Origin: Anagrus nilaparvatae
Taxonomy: Eukaryota; Arthropoda; Insecta; Hymenoptera; Mymaridae
Length of the DNA: 64,000 nucleotides
Reading direction: 5' to 3'
NCBI GenBank assembly: GCA_022575985.1
Contig: JAKSXM010000272.1
Location: 30,273,501 to 30,337,500, forward strand
The notes under the pieces are model-generated. The model saw only the letters and a program-made list of their open reading frames with translations. It did not search any database and was not told the origin of the DNA. Made by a program: the position numbers and the translations under genes. How positions within the stretch are numbered: the stretch's first letter is position 1; the number at the start of each line of letters is the position of its first letter. Positions 1 through 10,310 of the stretch are shown here, piece after piece.

Positions 1-1396
1 TTTATGAAGTAGAAAATTTTTTTACGCTATGTTACAATAATTTTTATATTTTTTCTGACTTATTTTTTAGGCTTTTTTTTTAATTATTTTTAAAAATTTC
101 CTGCTAACTCTTGCTTGAAAATCTAATTAAAAATGCGGATCTTGTGAAAAATTTTACTTACGGATGTAACTTTTTCTGAGTTTAGTGTATGACTTTGTGT
201 TAAACAGCGAAATTTTAAACTTAAAGATTAAAATATTAAATTTTTTTCCCTCCCAAGCGTAAAACTTGTCACGGAATTTTCTGCACTCGTTGTACGCCTA
301 GGTAGGCAAAAAATATCGTAATCACCATGGGTGGAAAAGTTTATTGTTCAATAGTGTGAACACTAGAGTGGACCTATTTTTGGACTTTGTGGAAAAACTT
401 TGCTCCCCGGGTTTTTTTGTGAAGTTTTGGTCATAAAAAGTTCCCAGTTCCAAGGATTTTGCTTTAGCCCTGCAAAAACACGTGCCTGTAACCACATCAA
501 TTTTCCCATTTAAATAACATGGGAATTTTGAGTTTTTAGCTATACAAATTTTTACAAAAGCCAAGAAGCGTTTTAAAATGCTAATTTTTACTGGAAAACA
601 TACTTTTATATGTTGCAAAGACATAAAAGCCGCCCTGCATTCATTCCAAAGGGAATTTTGGGGCTAGAAACGCAAATTTACATTTTTGCTCAATCTTCTA
701 AAACAAGGTTTTTCGGTAATTTTCAATAAAAAGCTACAACCTCAAAAATTAACCAAAACACTTCTGGTTGGTTCACTTTTTTTGGTATAAAGTCACCTTT
801 CAAACGACGTAAGCCGTATATTTTAATCACTGTTTCTCTTAGCGCTATAGTCAATTAACCTACTGGTAATTTTTGACCCGAAATGACCAATTTTTAAATT
901 TATTTAAATTGCTGCAAAAATTGTAAATTTTGACGAAATTGAGTTTTAAAGGCCTTAATAATTTTTTACAAGCTTCAAGTTTCCAAAAATTTTTTACTCG
1001 TCTCTTTTCTTTAATTAGTTTTTAAGATATTACTTTTCAAAGATAATGATAAAAATTGACTTTTTTTGAAAACCCTGAAATTGGGACTCGGTAAATTTGC
1101 GTTTCTAGCTCCAAAATTCCCTTTGGAATGAATGCAGGGCGGTTTGTATGTCTTTACAACATATAAAAGTACGTTTTCCAGTAAAAATCAGCATTTTAAA
1201 ACGCTTTTTGGCTTTTGTGAAAATTTTTATAGATAAAAACTCAAAATTCCCATGTTATTTAAATGGGAAAATTGATGTGGTTACAGGCACGTGTTTTTGT
1301 AAGGCTAAAGCAAAATCCTTGGAACTGGGAACTTTTTATGACCAAAACTTCACAAAAAAAAACTTATAACCGGTTTGTGTACACACAACCAAAATG

Positions 1397-1987
1397 CATG
1401 GAACATGTTTACTTACATTTACATCTGTAATCTTACAGCATAGACACACAAAAAAAAATATAATTTCCTATTTTTATAATTTGTAATTATCACCTTTACT
1501 AAATGTTAAGATTCTAAACCCAAACTATTATGATTTCCTAAACGCGTATTATTTTAGGTCCCTAAACCCAAATTATTCTAAGTCCCTAAATTGAAATTAT
1601 TCCAAGTCCCATTTGACCCCCCCCCCCCTTAAATGGGACAAATTTGACCCCCCCCTTAAATGGGACAAATTTGACTACCCCCCTTAAATGGGACATATTT
1701 GACCCCCCCCCCCATTAAATGGGACAAATTTGACCCCCCCCCCTTAAATGGGACAAATTTGACCCCCCCCCCCCCCTTAAATGGGACAAATTTGACTACC
1801 CCCCTTAAATGGGACAAATTTGACCCCCCCTTAAATGGGACAATTTTACTACCCCCCTTAAATGGGACAAATTTGACCCCCCCTTAAATGGGAAAAATTT
1901 GACTACCCCCCTTAAATGGGACAAATTTGACCCCCCCCCTTAATTTTCAAATTCCGAAGTACCCCCTCCCTATAAACATGTTCCATG
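1397..1987. mobile_element. Inserted element with 15-bp terminal inverted repeats and an internal minisatellite
   Basis: The sequence CATGGAACATGTTTA at 1397-1411 is inverted at 1973-1987. The unit lies inside the right arm of the surrounding palindromic element, so it is the younger insertion. Its interior holds the C-rich minisatellite at 1610-1950. A diverged relative without the long minisatellite lies at about 10785-11230 in intron 1 of the helicase gene; it shares the left-end ATGCATGGA segment, the repeated 'agtccctaaa' text and the right-hand 'tatcactcgtg' segment. Confidence 0.6.
1612..1942. repeat. C-rich minisatellite, about 11 units of 26-35 bp
   Basis: The unit reads CTTAAATGGGACAAATTTGA followed by a variable run of C, with ACTACCCCCC in alternate units. 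Unit length varies through the C tract. A 62-residue open frame across it is a by-product of repeated units and not a protein. Confidence 0.9.
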
Positions 1988-2050
1988 TTAAAACCCGGGG
2001 AGCAAAGTTTTTCCACAAAGTCTAAAAATAGGTCCACTCTAGTGAACACG

Positions 2051-2510
2051 TATCACTCGTGCTCGGGTTACTAGCGATAAAATTTTACGCCCTTGATACT
2101 TATTAGTCAAGGCGCCAGCAGTGTTAAATGCATCCAAAAATTTTATCAGCACTAGAATGGATGCACCCATTTGAAACTTATGTATTTTTGGTCACTGAAA
2201 CCGATTTTGAAGGTTTCATTCATTTTCTGATGGCCAGTTTTGAGTAATGGATGCTATATACTAAAAAATCGGCGAAAAATTAGCAAGATTGGTAATATCT
2301 TGAAAACAATGGCTAATTGAGCCTATTTTGGGTACCCCAATAAGGTTTTCGGGGTCCACGATTTTGAAGACAGATTTATAAAAAACAAAATGGCGTGTTT
2401 CTAACCTCAGAAACGGCGATTTATGCTGTTTTAAGCATGTTTACGTTGTCTAATAAGTTTTTCGGACCAGTCGTAAAGATTCTGAGGTCATATTTTTAAT
2501 TTTCAAGGAA
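2051..2510. other. No gene seen
   Basis: AT-rich sequence between the first palindromic element and the duplicated segment that starts near 2515. No reading frame, splice-site pattern or inverted repeat was convincing. Confidence 0.5.
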
Positions 2511-2514
2511 GTAA

Positions 2515-2880
2515 TAAGAAATAATTTTTTATCGGAACCTAGGAGGAAATAATTTAATCATGATAAAATACGTTCATTTATTCTTTAATGTATGTTGTGT
2601 CGTTTTCGAAAGTCAATTTTTTTTATACACTTGGAAGCAGTTTTTAACTATAAGTACGACTCTATAGTCCTACTAAGAAAATTTTCCACGCACTTGTTAC
2701 ACATTCATATAATCAATTTCTTTTTCTGTAGTCATTTCTTTTTTAACATGGTCAATAGTAGTATGTATAGCAAATGTTGGATAATAATTACAGTCATTGT
2801 AAGCATGATAAAAATTTTCATCACTTTTCTTGCAGAAGGTAACCTGACCCTAATTCAAATCAAAATGCATTGAATCTTAG
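2515..2880 (+). repeat. Duplicated segment, copy 1 (second copy at 8099-8460)
   Basis: This stretch is over 90% identical to 8099-8460 in the same orientation. Both copies keep a 93-codon open frame (2592-2873 here) rich in Phe, Ile and Leu with hydrophobic stretches. Most of the roughly 14 nucleotide differences within the frame change the amino acid, which argues against purifying selection and suggests a repeat with a chance frame. A lineage-specific small membrane protein cannot be excluded. The leading 'aaataattttt...cggacct' text recurs weakly near 28590. Confidence 0.65.
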
Positions 2881-3041
2881 GACCATCTATCTTAGCCAAT
2901 CTACTTTACTTTTTCTTACCGACATATAGCTAATTTAACTTATTTAAAAGTGAAAAAAAATTTTAATAGTAAGTGCAAAATAAAAATTTAATTATAGTGC
3001 AAAATGAAAATTATATTCGTTTTAAAAAAATTTAAGCAGTT

Positions 3042-5680
3042 ATGAAGGTGGCTGCAATATCTTTTAAGTTAATGTCAATTATTGGAATATGGAAATCAGA
3101 TACAGAAAATTCAAGATTTATGGAACAATTTCGAAAATTTCGTGCTTCATTATTTTATACAATTTTTATTTTAGGCATAGTTTTACAAATTATTAATTTT
3201 TCTTTGCTTGTTAAAAATTCAGAGCTTAACATTCCAAGATTTAGTGAAATTCTTTACGCTTTGTCTACGGTTTATGTGTATTGCATTAAAATGTTTGCTG
3301 TAAATTTAAATAGAAAAAAAATTAACCAAATTCAAGAAAAAATGTTGTCTGTGAGCCGTCATAATACTGATAAAAATGGAAACGATTTAGAAGAAAAATC
3401 AGAAATGCTTTTAAGGCAATAAAATTTAAATAATTTTAATATCTGGAATATTTTAAGTAGCTCAATCAAATTCTTACAGATATATATTAGCTGCCTGCTG
3501 CATGATAAGCTTTCCTATGGTCTTCTTTTACCATTTTATTGTACCATATTTTCACGACAAAAAGATTCTAAAACTACCCTTTGAGATATACACGGTTATT
3601 GAACTGAATGAAAATAATTATTATTATTTTGACTTTTATGAATTAACTATTTCAATCTGTTGTAATTCTTCTGGATTTGGTTTCATTGGTCTGGTTTTGG
3701 GCTTATTATTAAGAGTCAATTGTCTATTTGATATGTTGAAAATTCACTTGGAAGAAGTTTCTGAATACTTGAAGTCAATTAAGGGACCAAAATCATTTAT
3801 AGAGAACGAAGAAAAGAAAATTTTTGCTAAAATTATAATTGAACACCAAAATATTTATGAGTATGATTATAATTTTAAGTTCTTGTTATACTTAAAAAAT
3901 AAAAATTATTAATTTTTGCTATAACTAATCTAGAATTATGGATATGATAAACAACGTGTTAAAAATATCATTATGCAATCAATATGTATCAAGTGTGATA
4001 CTGATAAGTTTCAGTATTTATAATTTTTCAATGATTTATTTCGATGATAAATTATCTGCAATAAAATTATTTCTTTTTTCAATGATCATGCTGGTTGAGC
4101 TGTTTATATTATATTGCTTTGCTGGAGATTACGTTATGCACAAGGTATTTATTAGAATGTACTGTATTAAGTTTTACAGTTTTTCTTTTAAAAATTTATT
4201 TCGTTTTTATTTTTAGAGCACTGAATTCGTAAAAGAACTCTATAATTTAAATTTATACTCATTGAGTAAACCAACAAGACAAACGGTTCTAATAATGATG
4301 GTGCGCTCTTCGAAGCCTATCAAATTGACCGGAGGAGCATTGGTTGAGTTTCATCTTATTTCATTTATTAAGGTAATTATAGCAATTATTATTTAATAAA
4401 ATTTACGAAAATGGCTTTCCGACTTTTCTTTAGATTATTCCAAAAAACTTATTGTAGATTTGAATTCAACGGGAAATTGTAGATACCCCCTTTGATTGAA
4501 AATTATGTTTTAGCTGCATGTAGAGTGCAGAAAAATTAAAATCGAAAAATTATCTCTGATTTTTGCAGCAAATTTGAAGAAAAAAAAATCTTATAGATAA
4601 CACTTACATGCTCCGCATCCTGGAAGGTGGTCGGTCTTGGCATTGTCAGTTCTTTCCATGCAGAAGAAGCATTCTGCTTTCTCCACGGGACATTTTTCTA
4701 ACTTGTGGCCTTGAACGCCACATTTAAAACATGCAAACTTTCGGTCCGTGCTCTTACATGACCGCTGGTTTTGGCCGAAACCAAGACACTTAAAGCACCG
4801 TATAACCTCGGCTCTTAAGCGCACTTGCCAAATAGACCAGCCATTATATTTAGCCGGCCTTTATTGGTCAATTTTAGTGCGGCAGCCTCTAGTAGCTCTA
4901 CGACCGCCATATCCACCTTAGTGCCCTTAGCCTTGAATATGTCGTCATCGTTCTGCAGCTTGGTTGCATCCTTTACCACCTGCCTCACTTCGCCGCTGCC
5001 AGTAGTACAATCCAGGCCTCTGATCTCCACGGTTAGGTGGGGAATCAGTTCCTTGACTGTACTTTCTGGGCCTGTGACCGTCTTGACAACGTCTAATAGT
5101 TTTTGCCGGTCTGTCGACGAGCTCAGCTCTGTTAGGACGCTGCCATCCTGGGATTTCTGGAATCGGTGAACCTCAGTCCCCGAATCCTTTAGTTGAACAC
5201 CTCTTTTGATCTTCAGCAGGGCTGTCGCATAAGACTTCCCTTCAGGAGGCTTTATTATAGAGCCTTTTTACGCTTAGGGATCCTTATGCGCCTGTTCTTG
5301 CGCTTCTTTCTCCTGCCTTTTTCTGTCGCTTCGGAAGGAGGAGATTCACCATCTCCTTCCTTCTTCTGTGGCCTTTTCTTTTTTCTCCTTTTACCTTAAT
5401 CTTTATACCTAGCACCGTAAAAAATTGGCATAGTATCATATTTTCATATACTGAACCCAGTTCAATCGGTTCTTTCTAAATCCCAGACTTTGACCTACCT
5501 TTTATGTTAGTTAAACTAAGAATTAATCATTTATTATTTACTATGATTATTTATAATAAATTTCAAAAATCTATTTAATAATTTGGAACTTTAACACTAT
5601 TTTTCAACATTAAATTATTATTATCTTTTTAGATAATTAAAGTGTGCTACAGTGGTCTCAACATGTTGCGAAACTCATAA
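3042..5680 (+). CDS. Odorant receptor (7tm_6 family), five exons, complete
   Basis: Insect odorant receptor, a seven-transmembrane ligand-gated channel subunit that works with Orco in sensory neuron dendrites. Exons by hand: 3042-3415, 3480-3860, 3934-4144, 4217-4372 and 5633-5680, giving 389 residues in one frame. The family is recognised from the N-terminal FKLMSIIGIWK segment, several membrane segments, the cytoplasmic LEEVSEYLKSIKG/IIEHQNIYE stretch, the MMVRSSKPIKLT segment before the last helix, and the tiny final exon coding IIKVCYSGLNMLRNS. It shares all exon boundaries with the receptors at 26611 and 29989. Intron 1 appears to start with GC (AAG|GCAATA) where the paralogues have GT. 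Intron 4 carries a retrotransposon gag fragment at 4590-5400. Family assignment is firm; the ligand is unknown. Confidence 0.88.
4590..5400 (-). pseudogene. Non-LTR retrotransposon ORF1 (gag-like) fragment, R1/I-type
   Basis: Read on the minus strand, 5400 to 4590 gives a Lys/Arg-rich stretch, then a segment reading TVEIRGLDCTT, then zinc knuckles. The last part contains CFKCLGFGQNQRSC (the usual His replaced by Gln) and an intact CFKCGVQGHKLEKC (C-x2-C-x4-H-x4-C). This order matches the nucleic-acid-binding ORF1 protein of R1/I-type LINEs of insects. The frame shifts between the 5030-4815 and 4824-4591 segments, both ends are missing and no reverse transcriptase follows, so it is dead. It sits antisense inside intron 4 of an odorant receptor. 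Local base composition is clearly more GC-rich than the surroundings. Confidence 0.8.
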
Positions 5681-6147
5681 TATATGAAAACAAATTAAAA
5701 AAATTAAAAAAAACTCGAAAAAAATACGAAGGACTGAAAATTAAAAAAAATGTTGATTCTAGTTACTGCTCCGAAAAACAATATTTTAATAATTTTCAAA
5801 TTTCTTTATTAATAACAGAAATAAAAAATAAGTAATAATTATACTATCAAATCAATTTTTTTTCATGCTGTAACGATTGCGAATGAATTGAAATTTTCCG
5901 CTTATTCAAGATATACGCACAGCAAAATAGGATAAGCTAAAAAAAAATTTTCTAAAAATAAAAGAAAAATTTTTTTTTAAATTTTCCTTACGTTTCAAGT
6001 CATGTGCAATCGTTTGAACAAGAAAAAAAATTCCAATAACCGCAAGCGGAATATTTCTGCTAGCGGCAAATGGACTTTTTTTTTAATGTACGATTAACAA
6101 TTTTATTAAATATTTATAAGTTTTATATTTCATGTAAATTAATAATA
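5681..6147. other. Downstream region of the first odorant receptor, no gene
   Basis: AT-rich sequence after the receptor stop codon. The 63-residue frame starting at 5644 is the receptor's last exon read out of frame into this tail. Nothing else is supported. Confidence 0.5.
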
Positions 6148-6281
6148 ATATTTGTTTAACCTAAAAGAATTTTTTGTCACTCAGAAAAGAATTAACCTCA
6201 ATATAATTCCTGTCTAATGAATTAAATAAACATTAATTCTTTTCTGGGTAACAAAAAATTCTTTTAGGTTTATATTTGTTT
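6148..6281. mobile_element. Small MITE, about 113 bp, with a 10-bp flanking direct repeat
   Basis: AACCTAAAAGAATTTTTTGT at 6158 is inverted at about 6251-6270, with imperfect pairing continuing inward (AGAAAAGAATTA facing TAATTCTTTTCT). The element is flanked by ATATTTGTTT at 6148-6157 and again at 6272-6281. A 9-10 bp target duplication would fit a Mutator-like origin, but AT richness makes part of the match possible by chance. Confidence 0.7.
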
Positions 6282-6834
6282 TATCTATCGTAATAAATCT
6301 AAATTATTTTGAATTTGTAATTTATTAAGCTGTTAGCGATCTTATTCAAAACAACAAAAATTGAACCCCTCGTTGAACACTTAAACAAAAAAAAAAACAA
6401 AACTCAACACGCATTATTTTTTAACACTTTTTTTTGCACACCATTTAAATCTAACACAAATTTTTTTGACACATTTTATTCGACACAATAATAAAATTTT
6501 TTATGCAAATCGCGTAAAAACTAATTAAATTTCAGTTTTTTGTGTCAAATAAAATGTGTTGAAAAGTTTTCTGTTTAATTTAAATCGCGTTAAAAATATT
6601 TATATTAAAATTTATAAAAATTTTCGTTGTTAACATGATGTCTTCTAAAAATATAAAAATTTATATCCGCCTGTAAAATTTTCTTCCAAATCAAAATTTT
6701 TTGTCAGATTTTCATTTGATCACGTGACTTGGCGGGAAATTTGAAATTTGTAAAATATGATTAATCATGTGTCTATAACTTTCGTTAAAAAATATAGACA
6801 TTTAGAAAAAATTTAAACTAGAATAATTTTTATC
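6282..6834. other. No gene seen
   Basis: Low-complexity AT-rich sequence. A region around 6465-6560 contains partly inverted text (CACATTTTATT near 6472 and AATAAAATGTG near 6548), possibly a decayed MITE. No coding signal. Confidence 0.4.
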
Positions 6835-7985
6835 TATATATGAGCAATTATTTTGAAAGTGCTACTTAATTTGAGTCTGGAACCGTAATTTTTTTTTTTG
6901 AGGGCACATCGATATGACCCGTGTTTTCAGGTAGTTTGAACCATCAGAAAACCGAAAAAAATCGTGAACAAGAAATCGGCGATAGGTGCCAAAAAGATTT
7001 TTTCACTTTTATGTCAAAAACCATGTTTTTCGTATCTGAGCTACCCCAAATTTTTAAAATAACTTTTTAGGTAAATAAAATTTTTAAACATAGATAAGAA
7101 AATCTGATTGCCAGGGAAAAACCACTCCGGGAAAAAAAAACTTATCTTTTTACGATGAAATTTAGCCAAGTTATCGTCAATTTAAGATTTTGCTCAAATT
7201 CGTCTTAAAAAATATTGAAATTTTATTGAAAAAAGCCTGTTTCTGAACTTTAAACATGCATTACTCGCTTGATTTTCATCGTAAAATAATAATTTTTTTT
7301 TTAAAATCGATTAATTTTTTCCTGGCAATTCATTTCTTTAAGAAAAAAATCATTTTTATTGACCAAATTTTAATTTTTAGATCAAAAACTGCGTTAAGTA
7401 AATCTTGCTACTTACAGTTTTCAAAGGCTTTTGACCCAAAAATTGAAATTCGGTCAATAAAAATGATTTTTTTCTCCAAAAAATGAATTTTTAGGGAAAA
7501 ATTAATCGATTTTAAAAAAAAAATTATTATTTTACGATGAAAATCAAGCGAGTAATGCATGTATAAAGTTCAGAAACAGGCTTTTTTCAATAAAATTTCA
7601 ATCTTTTTTAAGACGAATTTGGGCAAAATCTTAAATTGACGATAACTTGGCTAAATTTCATCGGAAAAAGAAAAGTTTTTTTTTCTTCTGGAGTGATTTT
7701 TCCCTGACAATCAGATTTTTTACCTATTTTAAAAAAATTTTATTTACCTAAAAAGTTATTTTAAAAATTTGGGTTAGCTTAGATACGAAAAACACGGTTT
7801 TTGACATAAAAGTGAAAAAATCTTTTTGGCACCTATCGCCGATTTCTTGTTCACGATTTTTTTCGGTTTTCTGAAGGTTCAAACTATCTGAAAACACGGG
7901 TCATATCGATGTGCCCTCAAAAAAAAAAATTACGATTCCAGGCTCAAATTAAGTAGCACTTTTAAAATAATTGCTTATATACTTA
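6835..7985. mobile_element. Palindromic element of about 1.15 kb (family B)
   Basis: Nearly the whole unit is one imperfect palindrome centred near 7409. CGATATGACCC at 6911 faces GGGTCATATCG at about 7899, the segment TCGGCGATAGGTGCC near 6975 faces GGCACCTATCGCCGA near 7829, and the outer arms GAGCAATTATTTTGAAAGTG and its inverse lie at about 6841 and 7974. Arms exceed 500 bp each. The open frames at 7256-7486 and 7949-8143 follow the repeat and look non-coding. No transposase is present. Confidence 0.8.
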
Positions 7986-8098
7986 TGAAAATTATCAGTT
8001 GGTAAAAAAAAATCATATTTTACATATTTCTTGCACAAGCTTAGCTCCAAAAAAATGTTAGATCCCGGAATCATATATTTCCCATGAAAACCTATAGG

Positions 8099-8460
8099 AA
8101 GAAATAATTTTTTATCGGAACCTAGGAGGAAATAATTTATCATGATAAAATACGTTCATTTATTCTTTAATGTATGTTGTGTCTTTTTCGAAAGTCGATT
8201 TTTTTTATACACATGGAAGCAGTTTTTAACTATAAGTACGACTCTATAGTCCTACTAAGAAAATTTTCTACGCACTTGTTACACAGTCATATAATCAATT
8301 TCTTTTTCTGTAGTCATTTCTTTTTTAACAAGGCCAATATTAACATGTATAGCAACTGTTGGATAATAATTACAGCCATTGTAAGCATGATAAAAATTTT
8401 CATCACTTTTCTTGCAGAAGGTAACCTGACCCTAATTCAAATCAAAATATATTGAATCTT
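8099..8460 (+). repeat. Duplicated segment, copy 2 (first copy at 2515-2880)
   Basis: Direct copy of 2515-2880, with a 93-codon frame at 8174-8455 that differs at about 11 residues from the other copy. Homology ends abruptly after the shared 'attgaatcttaggac/gcc' text, so the duplicated unit has defined ends. There is no link to the odorant receptor exons. Confidence 0.65.
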
Positions 8461-8635
8461 AGGCCACATAGTATCCACAGAAAACTAAACGTATTAAATA
8501 TTTTGTCTAAAAGTACACAGCGTGACTAAAGGCTCCAAATCTTTTAAATAAAAGGTTTTTTCACGCATAAAACCTTTTTCAGAGATAATTTCATGCTTGG
8601 AAAAAACTATATCCGTAAATAATTTCAATTGGTCA

Positions 8636-8638
<3 letters not shown>

Positions 8639-8673
<35 letters not shown>
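8639..8673. repeat. Poly-T tract of about 35 bases
   Basis: An uninterrupted T run. It could be the reverse of a retroposed poly-A tail or a simple homopolymer. Its length in the assembly may not be exact. Confidence 0.9.
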
Positions 8674-8674
<1 letters not shown>

Positions 8675-9049
8675 TGAAATATCCGTCCCTGGTCCAGGAT
8701 TAATTAAAATGCAATACAAATGTAAAAAAGATATTTCTACTTTTATAGTTAGTTTTTTTTAAAGGTTTTTTTATGTTAATAAAAACATTGGTCACTGAAA
8801 AATGAATAATTTTGTCAGTATAAATATTTAGTAAATTATGGGATTATGGGCGATTTCAATGGTAGTAATTTAATATTAATTATTTAGTTTTATAAAAAAA
8901 ACGCTTAAGGATGATTAAAACCAAAATCGAAAATTACTTTCTTGATACCTAGAATTTTGAAATCATGACGAAAAATTCTGGTTTAGTCTAGTTTAAAAAA
9001 TGGAACAAAAACAAAATATTGCAACAGAATATTTAGTAAATTATTTTTC

Positions 9050-9250
9050 ATTACACGCTGCAAAAAAGATCTACTTTCTTACTTTTGGGCAATCTTTTTT
9101 TCGCTTTTAATGAAAAACTATGTGTTGAACACGGGAAAAATTGTAGGAAATTTTACTTTCAATGATGTCTACACTCGTTCACTACGCTCACTCGTGCATA
9201 CAATTGCATTGAAAGCCAAATCCTATTTTTTTCCCTTGTTGAACAAATAG
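9050..9250 (-). mobile_element. Family C repeat of about 200 bp
   Basis: This copy, reversed, matches 27819-28020 along its whole length. Shared landmarks are CTATTTGTT.AACAAGGGA, TGTATGCACGAGTGAGC, GAACGAGTG.AGACA, TTTTTCATTAAAAGCG and a terminal GCGTGTAATG. It is non-coding. Confidence 0.75.
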
Positions 9251-9315
9251 ATATAATTATGGGCGATTTCAATAGTAGTAAATTAATATTAATTATTTAG
9301 TTTTCTAGAAAAAAA

Positions 9316-9431
9316 AATAGTATATTACGACCCTTGGCCAGAAAAATAAAGAATGGCCCAAATCGCACGTAAATTATGGTAAACTGCGATTTGGGGCATT
9401 CTTTTTTTATGGCCCAGGGTCGTATACGATT
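9316..9431. mobile_element. Palindromic MITE (family D), about 115 bp
   Basis: ACGACCCTTGGCCAGAAAAA near 9327 faces the inverse TTTTTATGGCCCAGGGTCGT ending near 9425, and the next inward block AATGGCCCAAATCGCA faces TGCGATTTGGGGCATT. Family members or half copies occur at 62572-62636, 32808-32912 (diverged) and about 55500-55560. Two overlapping minus-strand open frames here are repeat by-products. Confidence 0.75.
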
Positions 9432-9678
9432 TTTCTGCATCAGTGGCGAGAAAACACGTCTTTGCCGGACGCGCAGCGGCCAGAAAAACAATGATTTGGT
9501 CTAGTTTATAAAACAAAACAGAACAAAATATAGCAACAGAAATACACGAGCTTTAAAGCCCCTAGCTTAGAATTCAATTAATAATATGCCAATATTGCGA
9601 AGTTTGAAGTATTGATAATGAAACAATTAAAAAATAAATTTTCTTTCTTTAGTAATCAATTGATAAAAATCTATATTA

Positions 9679-9872
9679 CACGGCCAGGCTGCTTTGCTTG
9701 AAATTTCAAGTATTTGCTTGAATTTTCAAGCATTTGCTTTAATTTTCAAGCAATTTGCTTGAATTTTCAAGCAGTTTGCTTGAATATTCAAGCATTTGCT
9801 TGAAAATTCAAGCAAATGCTTGAAAATTCAAGCAGAAAATAAAATTCAAGCAAAGCAGCCTCGCCGTGTAGT
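9679..9872. mobile_element. Short palindromic element built of GCTTGAA/TTCAAGC repeats (family E)
   Basis: It begins ACACGGCCAGGCTGCTTTGC at 9679 and ends with GCAAAGCAGCCTCGCCGTGT at about 9870, which are terminal inverted repeats. The interior is a run of GCTTGAAnnTTCAAGC half-palindromes, so the element can fold at several scales. A second copy with the same left end starts at 24128. Confidence 0.85.
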
Positions 9873-10310
9873 TATATTTATTATTCTCTGAAGTTATAAA
9901 GAACACGGTTGTTATCAAAAAAATAAAATATAAAAATATTATTATTTCAGTGAATCTTCAAAGTTCTGTGTTTATTTGATAAAACTGGTAATTAAAAATA
10001 AATTATTACTAAATCTTAAAATGTTTCAAAAATATTATTTTATTTTAGAGATTTATTTTTTTATTTTTTCCCGATAGTAAAAGATTGTCGATTGAAAAAA
10101 AATACAATTTCATTACCGAATTGATGCACAATATTTCGTCGTATTCTTTATTAAATTAAATAAAATTACTTGAATAGTTAATTAATTAATTTTTATTGTT
10201 CTTTTTGTCTGCTTCTTGTAGATAACATAAGATTAAATTAATGTGTATACTAATTTACAGATCAATCAAGGTAATTAAGCAGTATAATATTCAAAAAAAA
10301 AAGCAAGAAA
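9873..10310. other. Upstream region of the helicase gene, no other gene
   Basis: AT-rich sequence. A possible non-coding 5' exon end is the acceptor-like TTTACAG near 10260 before the start codon at 10311, but there is nothing to confirm it. Confidence 0.4.

Larger units (their letters stand above)
322..2050. mobile_element. Palindromic DNA element (family A), right arm split by an insertion
   Basis: Positions about 327-735 reappear reverse-complemented at about 1085-1366 and, after a gap, at 1992-2046. The segment holding CTCCCCGGG at 403 pairs with CCCGGGGAG at about 1995. The apparent 73- and 100-residue reading frames on opposite strands here are the two arms read in mirror image, so I treat them as repeat and not gene. 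The loop between the arms (about 740-1080) resembles the loop of another palindromic element at 24290-25260, which makes them one family. No transposase frame is visible, so it is non-autonomous. The right arm is interrupted by a second element at about 1397-1987. Confidence 0.75.
8840..9545. repeat. Direct duplication interrupted by two MITEs
   Basis: The text 'ttatgggcgatttcaatggtagta' plus the following 'ttaatattaattatttagtttt' at about 8845-8895 recurs at about 9256-9305. The downstream stretch with TCTAGTTTA...AACAAAATATTGCAACAGAA at about 8985-9030 recurs at about 9498-9540. Between and inside the two copies lie a family C element (about 9050-9250) and a short palindromic MITE (about 9316-9431). 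Confidence 0.6.

Noticed and set aside
322..1369. Pair of similar 73- and 100-codon frames on opposite strands
   Set aside because: They are the two arms of a palindromic element read in mirror image and not duplicated genes.
1699..1887. 62-codon Pro/Leu/Asn-rich frame
   Set aside because: It follows the C-rich minisatellite unit and has no coding features.
4825..5169. 114-codon + strand frame
   Set aside because: It is the opposite strand of the retrotransposon ORF1 fragment, whose zinc knuckles are on the minus strand.
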